DNA from: Alphaproteobacteria bacterium
Lineage (GTDB): Bacteria > Pseudomonadota > Alphaproteobacteria > MPNO01 > VGEU01
Direction of reading: 5' to 3'
Length of the DNA stretch: 35,660 nucleotides
Assembly: GCA_016869145.1 (NCBI GenBank)
Contig: VGEU01000026.1
Span: 1 to 35,660, forward strand
Made by a program: the position numbers and the translations under genes. This document shows, one piece after another, positions 30,777 through 35,660 of this stretch. The notes under the pieces are model-generated. The model worked only from the letters and a program-made list of their open reading frames with translations. It was not told the origin of the DNA and did not search any database. The first letter of the stretch is position 1. Each line of letters opens with the position of its first letter.

Positions 30777-32627
30777 ATGAGCCCAACGCAGGCCGCCGCC
30801 GACACCCGCGCCGAGCCGGGCGCCCAGCCGCGAGCCGAGCCGGGCGCGCCGCCGCCGCGCCGCGATCTCCGGCTCCTCGGCGCGCTCCTGCCCTATCTCC
30901 GCCCGCACTGGCTCCGGATCGCCGGCGCCGCGGTCGCGCTCGTATTCGCCGCCGGCGCCGTCCTCGTCATCGGGCTCGGCCTCCGTACGCTGATCGACGA
31001 CGGTTTCCGGGCCGGCAACGCGGCGATGCTTGACACCGCGCTGTTCGGGCTGTTCGCCGTCATCCTCCTCCTCGCGCTCGCGACCTATGCGCGCTTCTAT
31101 CTCGTCTCCTGGCTCGGCGAGCGCGTGGTCGCCGACATCCGCCGCGCCGTGTTCGACCAGGCGCTGCGGCTGAGCCCGGCGTTCTACGAGACGACCAAGC
31201 TCGGCGAGGTCCTGTCGCGGCTCACCGCCGACACGACCGTGCTCCAGACCGTCGTCGGCTCCTCGGTCTCGGTCGCGGTGCGCAATCTCCTCCTCTTCGT
31301 CGGCGGCACGATCATGCTGGTCGTCACCAGCCCGACTTTGACCGGGCTGATGTTCCTGATCGTGCCGGCGGTGGTGGTGCCGATCCTGATGCTCGGTCGG
31401 CGCGTCCGCCGGCTGTCGCGCGCGAGCCAGGACCGCATCGCCGACGTCGGCGCCCATGTCGAGGAATCGCTCGCGGCGGTGCGCACCGTGCAGGCCTTCG
31501 GACACGAGGCGGAGGACCGCCGCCGCTTCGCCGGCCGCGTCGAGGACGCCTTCGCCGCCGCGGTCGCGCGGATCGGCACCCGCGCGCGCCTGACCGCGTT
31601 CGTGATCCTCCTCGTGTTCGGCGCGGTCGCGGTGATCCTCTGGATCGGCGGTCACGCGGTGATCGACGGCAGTCTGTCGGCCGGCGCACTCTCGGCCTTC
31701 GTCTTCTACGCGATCGTCGTCGCCGGCGCGGTCGGTGCGATCAGCGAGGTGGTCGGCGATCTGCAGCGCGCCGCCGGCGCGGCCGAGCGCCTGGCCGAGC
31801 TTCTCGCCGTCCGGCCCGAGATCGCCGCGCCGCCCGATCCGGTGGCGCTTCCGGTGCCGGCCCGCGGCGCCGTCGGCTTCGAGCGTGTCGCGTTCCACTA
31901 CCCGTCGCGGCCCGATGCGGCGGCGCTCGCCGATTTCACGCTCGCGGTCGCGCCCGGCGAGCGTGTGGCGCTGGTCGGCCCCTCGGGCGCCGGCAAGACG
32001 ACGGTGTTCCAGCTTCTGCTCCGCTTCTACGATCCCGCCGCCGGCGCGATCACGATCGACGGCATCGACATCCGGACCGCCGCTCCGGCGGCGGCGCGCG
32101 CGCGGATCGGGCTCGTGCCGCAGGACCCGGTCGTGTTCTCGGCGAATGCGTGGGAGAACATCGCCTATGGCCGGCCCGACGCGACGCGCGAGGAAATACG
32201 CCGCGCCGCCGACGCCGCGGCGGCAAGCGCGTTTCTCGACCGACTGCCGCAGGGCTTCGACACGTTCCTCGGCGAAAAGGGCGTCCGGCTCTCGGGCGGT
32301 CAGCGCCAGCGCATCGCGATCGCGCGCGCGGTGCTGCGCAATCCGGCGATCCTCCTCCTCGACGAGGCGACGAGCGCGCTCGATGCCGAGAGCGAACGCC
32401 TGGTCCAGGAAGCGCTCGAGCGGTTGATGGCCGGGCGGACGACGCTCGTCATCGCGCATCGGCTGTCGACCATCCTTGGCGCCGACCGGATCGTGGTCAT
32501 GGATCGCGGCCGGATCGTCGCGGTCGGCCGCCATGCCGAGCTTCTCGCCGCGGGCGGGCTCTATGCGCGTCTCGCCGCGTTGCAGTTCGATCGCAGCGGC
32601 GAGCCGGAGCGGGTCAGCGTTCGGTGA
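30777..32627 (+). CDS. MsbA-type ABC exporter (fused permease and ATPase)
   Basis: Half-transporter of 616 residues that should work as a homodimer in the inner membrane. Residues 1-40 are a Pro/Ala/Glu-rich cytoplasmic tail. About six membrane helices follow between 45 and 330. The ATPase domain has FHYPSRPD, Walker A GPSGAGKTT near 401-409, Q-loop VPQDPVVFSANAWENIAYG, signature LSGGQRQRIAIARA near 505-518, Walker B ILLLDEATSALD near 525-536 and the switch His in VIAHRLST. It fits the MsbA-related TIGR02204 group; the substrate is unknown and could be a lipid or a drug. The ATG at 30777 has GGAG unusually close. The end overlaps the convergent MotB-like gene by 14 bases. Confidence 0.9.
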   Translation: MSPTQAAADTRAEPGAQPRAEPGAPPPRRDLRLLGALLPYLRPHWLRIAGAAVALVFAAGAVLVIGLGLRTLIDDGFRAGNAAMLDTALFGLFAVILLLALATYARFYLVSWLGERVVADIRRAVFDQALRLSPAFYETTKLGEVLSRLTADTTVLQTVVGSSVSVAVRNLLLFVGGTIMLVVTSPTLTGLMFLIVPAVVVPILMLGRRVRRLSRASQDRIADVGAHVEESLAAVRTVQAFGHEAEDRRRFAGRVEDAFAAAVARIGTRARLTAFVILLVFGAVAVILWIGGHAVIDGSLSAGALSAFVFYAIVVAGAVGAISEVVGDLQRAAGAAERLAELLAVRPEIAAPPDPVALPVPARGAVGFERVAFHYPSRPDAAALADFTLAVAPGERVALVGPSGAGKTTVFQLLLRFYDPAAGAITIDGIDIRTAAPAAARARIGLVPQDPVVFSANAWENIAYGRPDATREEIRRAADAAAASAFLDRLPQGFDTFLGEKGVRLSGGQRQRIAIARAVLRNPAILLLDEATSALDAESERLVQEALERLMAGRTTLVIAHRLSTILGADRIVVMDRGRIVAVGRHAELLAAGGLYARLAALQFDRSGEPERVSVR

Positions 32628-33975
32628 GCTTGAGCTCGATCCGCCGGTTGCGCCGGAGTGCGTCCGCGCTCGTCCCCGGATCGAGCGGCTGGAACTCGCC
32701 GAACCCGGTCGCGGCCAGACGCTGGGGCGCGATGCCGCGCGCGGCGAGGAATTCGACGACCGAGATCGCGCGCGCGGTCGACAGATGCCAGTTCGACGGG
32801 AACTGCGCGGTCGCGATCGGCACGCGATCGGTATGGCCGTCGACGCGGAGGATCCAGTTGAGCTCGCCCGGTATGCGGGTTGCGATCTCCTTGAGGGTCT
32901 CGGCGAGGCGGCCGATCTGCGCCTCGCCCTCGGCGGCGAGCGTCGCCTGGCCCGATTCGAACAGGACCTCGGACTGGAACACGAACCGGTCGCCGACGAT
33001 CCGGATGTCGCGCCGGTCGCCCAGCACCTCGCGCAGCCGGCCGAAGAATTCCGATCGGTAGCGCGCGAGCTCCTCGACCTTGCTCGCGAGCGCGAGGTTG
33101 AGCCGGTTGCCGAGATTGACGATCTGGACCTGCTGCTCGGCCGCCTTGGCCTCGGAGACCTCGAGCGCGACCGAGATGCGGGCGAGCTGTTCGCGGAGCA
33201 CGGCGATCTGGCGATTGAGGAGATCGACCTGGGCGCGCGCATCGCTGGTCAGCGCCTGCTCGCGGCCGAGCGCCGCGTCGGTCTCGGTCGTCCTGTCGGT
33301 GAGGGCGCGGAGGCGCACGTCGCGGGCCTCGATCTCGCGCTGGGCGAGGAGCGTTCGCTCGCGCGCGTCGGCGATCGCGGCCTCGAGGCTCCGCGTGCGA
33401 TCGCGGAGCGTGCCCGCCTCGCCCTCGCGCTCGGCGAGCGTCGCCGTGAGCGCGCCGACGCGACGTTCCAGCTCGTTGCGAACCGCCTGGAGCGCGGCGA
33501 TGTCGCGGCGGATGCTTTCGAGCGCGCGGAGCTGGATCTCGATCGTCTCGCGGTCGGCCTGGACCGACCGTTCCGCCTCCGCACGCGCCGCGGCGAGCGC
33601 GGCGAGATCGGCCTCGAGCCGGCCGCGTGCCTCGATCGCGGCATCGCGTTCGGACGTCATCGCCGCCAACGCGCTCCGGAGCAGCGCGCGATCGGCGTCG
33701 ACGACGATGAGCTCCTGCGACATCGCGGTCAGGCTCTGCTGCAGCGTCGCCGCGTTCGACCGCTCGAGCGCCAGCATCTGGCCGAGCTCGGCGATCTGGC
33801 GGTTGAGGCGGGCGAGGGCCTCGTTGCGGCCCGACAGCGTCTCGCTCAGATAATACTGCGCGAGCGTGAAGATCATCAGGAGGAACAGGATGATGATCAG
33901 GAGCGTCGCGAGGACGTCGACGAAGCCCGGCCAGATGTCGACCGCGTAGCGGTTGGCGCGCCGGCTCAGCGCCAT
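32614..33975 (-). CDS. MotB/OmpA-type peptidoglycan-binding protein with long coiled coil
   Basis: Protein of 453 residues. A short cytoplasmic start (MALSRRANRYAVDIW) leads to one membrane helix at 18-40 that begins GFVDVLATLL. Asp20 sits where MotB and TolR-like stator proteins carry their proton-binding aspartate. Residues 45 to about 320 form a long heptad-rich coiled coil (LNRQIAELGQMLALERS and similar). The C-terminal domain is OmpA-type: VLFESGQATLA, RVDGHTDRVP, WHLSTARAISVVEFL and RRNRRIELKL, which bind peptidoglycan. The coiled coil is far longer than in MotB. The gene starts 22 bases after the MotA/ExbB-like gene, so the two likely form one complex. It may be a PMF-driven stator of unknown output rather than the flagellar motor. 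Confidence 0.85.
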   Translation of the reverse strand: MALSRRANRYAVDIWPGFVDVLATLLIIILFLLMIFTLAQYYLSETLSGRNEALARLNRQIAELGQMLALERSNAATLQQSLTAMSQELIVVDADRALLRSALAAMTSERDAAIEARGRLEADLAALAAARAEAERSVQADRETIEIQLRALESIRRDIAALQAVRNELERRVGALTATLAEREGEAGTLRDRTRSLEAAIADARERTLLAQREIEARDVRLRALTDRTTETDAALGREQALTSDARAQVDLLNRQIAVLREQLARISVALEVSEAKAAEQQVQIVNLGNRLNLALASKVEELARYRSEFFGRLREVLGDRRDIRIVGDRFVFQSEVLFESGQATLAAEGEAQIGRLAETLKEIATRIPGELNWILRVDGHTDRVPIATAQFPSNWHLSTARAISVVEFLAARGIAPQRLAATGFGEFQPLDPGTSADALRRNRRIELKLTER

Positions 33976-33997
33976 GGCGGCCGATGGGCCTTCGCGG

Positions 33998-35140
33998 TCA
34001 TCGCGGCGCCTTCTCGGCGATTGCCGCGATGGTGCGCGACAGCACGCGGATCTCGCTCCGGATCTCGCTCGCGAGGTCGCCGCGACCGCTCGCCATGTCC
34101 TCGACCAGGCGGGCGACGTGGCGGTCGAGGCTGCGCAGGTGCTCGATGGCCGCGTCGTTGGCACCGAGCGCGCCCTTCGCGGTCTGGTCGGCGAGGCGGG
34201 CGAGGATCGGGCGGAGCTCGAGCTGGGTCTCGGCGATCTTCATCATCAGATTCTGCTCGGTCCGCATCTGCGCCGTCAGCGTGGCGAGGTGCTCGGCGAG
34301 CGTCGCGACGGCGTTGTGCATCGCGTTCCGGCTGTCCTCGCCGCGGTCGAGCGTCCGCGACAGGTTCTCGACGCTGTCGGCGGTCTGTTCGAGGAGCGCC
34401 TGGACATAGGCCGGCACGGCCTGGTCGCCCTCCGCGGTGAGCGCGCCGCCACCGAGCCGGGTCTGACCGGCGAGCCATTCCTCGAGATCGTTGAAGAACC
34501 GGTTCTGCGCCCGGCCCGCCTGCAATTCGAGGAAGCCGAGCGCGAGCGAGCCGGCGAGACCGAAGAGCGAGGAGCTGAACGCGGTCCCCATGCCGTCGAG
34601 CGGCGCCTTGAGGCCGCTCTTGAGATCGGCGAACACCGCGCTCAAGTCGGTGCCGGTCGTGGTCAGGTTGTTGATCACCGTGGTGATCGAGCCGACCGTC
34701 CCCATCAGGCCCCAGAAGGTCCCGAGGAGGCCGAGGAAGATCAGGAGGCCGATCACGTAGCGCGCGATGTCGCGCGATTCGTCGAGGCGGGCGGCGATGC
34801 CGTCGAGCACCGAGCGGAGCGCGGTCGCCGACAACGAGATACGCCCCTTGCGCTCGGCGAGCATCGTGACGAGCGGCGCGACCAGGATCGGCGGATCCTC
34901 CATCAGCGGCGTCGAGCCGCCGATCCGGAAGTGCTCGACCCAGTTGACGTCGCGACCGAGCCGCCACACGCCGCGGAAGACATAGAGGACGCCGAGCACG
35001 AACACGCCGACGATAACGCCGTTGAGCGCCGGGTTGGCCATGAATGCGCCGGCGAGGGCCGGCGACAGAAGGGCGACCAGCACGCCGAACGCCACGACGA
35101 AGGCGATCATCCTGAACAGATAGCGTTTCGGATCGGTCAT
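33998..35140 (-). CDS. MotA/TolQ/ExbB-type proton channel protein
   Basis: Membrane protein of 380 residues. Helices are visible at about 11-33, 39-56, 127-150 and 186-206. Helices three and four carry the signature of the MotA/TolQ/ExbB superfamily: GLLIFLGLLGTFWGLMGTVG and LDGMGTAFSSSLFGLAGSLALGFLE. The loop between helices two and three is cytoplasmic, as in MotA. The C-terminal 160 residues are helical, possibly coiled coil, and extend into the cytoplasm. A good AAGGAAGG precedes the ATG. It lies between the OmpA-type gene and the MotB-like gene, all on the minus strand. It probably forms the pentameric ring around the MotB-like dimer; this is inferred from family. Confidence 0.85.
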   Translation of the reverse strand: MTDPKRYLFRMIAFVVAFGVLVALLSPALAGAFMANPALNGVIVGVFVLGVLYVFRGVWRLGRDVNWVEHFRIGGSTPLMEDPPILVAPLVTMLAERKGRISLSATALRSVLDGIAARLDESRDIARYVIGLLIFLGLLGTFWGLMGTVGSITTVINNLTTTGTDLSAVFADLKSGLKAPLDGMGTAFSSSLFGLAGSLALGFLELQAGRAQNRFFNDLEEWLAGQTRLGGGALTAEGDQAVPAYVQALLEQTADSVENLSRTLDRGEDSRNAMHNAVATLAEHLATLTAQMRTEQNLMMKIAETQLELRPILARLADQTAKGALGANDAAIEHLRSLDRHVARLVEDMASGRGDLASEIRSEIRVLSRTIAAIAEKAPR

Positions 35141-35200
35141 CGCCTTCCTTGTGCCGGCCTCGTGCCGGAAGCCCGCGGCGCCAATACGCCGACGATCGGG

Positions 35201-35660
35201 TCAGCGGTTCAACAGCACCACGTCCACGCGATCGGGCGGGCCGCCTTCGGCGCGGTTGCCGAGGGCGCGCACGTCGATACGCGTGCTGCGCACGCCCTTC
35301 TCGATCAGATATGAACGCACCGCGAGCGCGCGGGCGAGCGACAGCCGACGCGACTGGCTCGCTCCTTCGGCATCACCTCTCGCATAGGCGAGGAGCTGGA
35401 GGCGGAGGCTCGGATCGCGCTCGAGCGCGTCGGCGGCGCGGTCGATCTGGCTCTTGCCGGCGTCGGGCACGGCCGAATCGTTGAGTGGGAAGGCGACCCG
35501 GAAGGCGGGCGCCGGGTCGGCGGACGCGGGCGGCAAGGCGGCGGTCTGGGTGTTCGCCGGCTGTGCCGGCGGTGCCGGCGGCGGTGGCGCCGCGACCGGT
35601 GGCGGCGGCGGTGGCGGTGGGGCGGCGGGTGGCGGTGCGAGCACGACCGGGGCCGCGGGG
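35201..35660 (-). CDS. OmpA-family protein with Pro-rich linker, N-terminus outside the window
   Basis: The visible 152 residues end at TGA 35203-35201 and the frame is still open at the window edge. A Pro/Ala-rich stretch (poly-Pro, about 40 residues, APPPPPPPPVAAPPPPAPP) resembles periplasm-spanning linkers. The C-terminal part is an OmpA-like domain: FRVAFPLNDSAVPDAGKSQI, LQLLAYARGDAEGASQSRRL, LARALAVRSYLIEKGV and RVDVVLLNR. A GTG at 35644 could start a shorter frame but lacks a ribosome-binding site and signal peptide, so the real start is probably beyond 35660. It precedes the MotA-like gene by 60 bases on the same strand, suggesting a three-gene unit for an envelope complex. Confidence 0.75.
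   Translation of the reverse strand, partial: PAAPVVLAPPPAAPPPPPPPPVAAPPPPAPPAQPANTQTAALPPASADPAPAFRVAFPLNDSAVPDAGKSQIDRAADALERDPSLRLQLLAYARGDAEGASQSRRLSLARALAVRSYLIEKGVRSTRIDVRALGNRAEGGPPDRVDVVLLNR

Noticed and set aside
30681-33242. Open frame of 853 codons opposite the ABC exporter
   Set aside because: Low-complexity Arg/Asp/Glu shadow of a gene with all ABC motifs.
32614-35140. Zorya-type anti-phage system (ZorA/ZorB)
   Set aside because: The MotA/MotB-like pair and long helical tail recall ZorAB, but no ZorC/ZorD or ZorE gene is adjacent: the next gene downstream is an ABC exporter on the other strand. An envelope stator is simpler.

Overview
This window is a GC-rich chromosomal segment from an alphaproteobacterium, most likely Rhodospirillales-like (an inference from gene content, not a taxonomic assignment). 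The pointers are a GapR/UPF0335 protein, a TrcR/DUF1013 cell-cycle regulator, DUF1244, DUF1192 and DUF1465 proteins, a COQ9-family protein near rpsU, a three-subunit proton-translocating transhydrogenase (pntAA-pntAB-pntB), a Zn-ligand-free ribosomal protein L31 and one perfect TTAA-N7-TTAA CtrA-type box. It reads as core chromosome. I see no insertion sequence, prophage, CRISPR array, tRNA or rRNA gene.

Layout. 1-4 kb: first codons of a probable glycerate kinase, an EamA transporter, an unrecognised exported protein, a two-helix membrane protein, a DUF1244 protein and gapR. 3.9-9.7 kb: an SDR and a long-chain acyl-CoA ligase in one minus-strand unit, then oligoendopeptidase F and an ABC1/UbiB-family kinase on the plus strand. 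9.7-13.9 kb: a divergent biotin cluster, bioBA on the minus strand and bioFD on the plus strand. 14-17 kb: the pnt operon, ending in a triplicated hairpin that also faces rpsU. 17-20.4 kb: rpsU, def-coq9 and purEK. 20.5-23.6 kb: a broken GGDEF gene, two small DUF465 proteins flanking a phosphofructokinase, and a TIGR02444 protein. 23.6-25.8 kb: a propionyl-CoA synthetase preceded by a 14-bp repeat array. 25.8-28.8 kb: trcR, a quinone oxidoreductase, DUF1192, an AT-richer structured intergenic region with the CtrA-type box and a strong terminator, DUF1465 and rpmE. 28.9-32.6 kb: a soluble double-PAS chemoreceptor broken by two one-base deletions, then an MsbA-type ABC exporter. 32.6-35.66 kb: a minus-strand module of a truncated OmpA-type protein, a MotA/ExbB-type channel and a MotB/OmpA-type protein with a very long coiled coil.

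How the genes fit together. bioF, bioA, bioD and bioB encode all four late steps from pimeloyl thioester to biotin; the early pimelate genes are not here. purE and purK are consecutive steps of purine synthesis. The Pnt enzyme couples proton-motive force to NADPH formation. The MotA/MotB/OmpA-like genes look like a proton-driven envelope stator. Both broken genes (GGDEF and chemoreceptor) carry apparent single-base deletions that, once restored, give exact full-length frames, so they could be young pseudogenes or assembly errors.

No intergenic gap exceeds about 290 bases. The most promising non-coding signals are the CtrA-box/hairpin/terminator region at 27.8-28.0 kb, the 14-bp repeat array at 23.74-23.85 kb and the terminator triplication at 16.98-17.08 kb.
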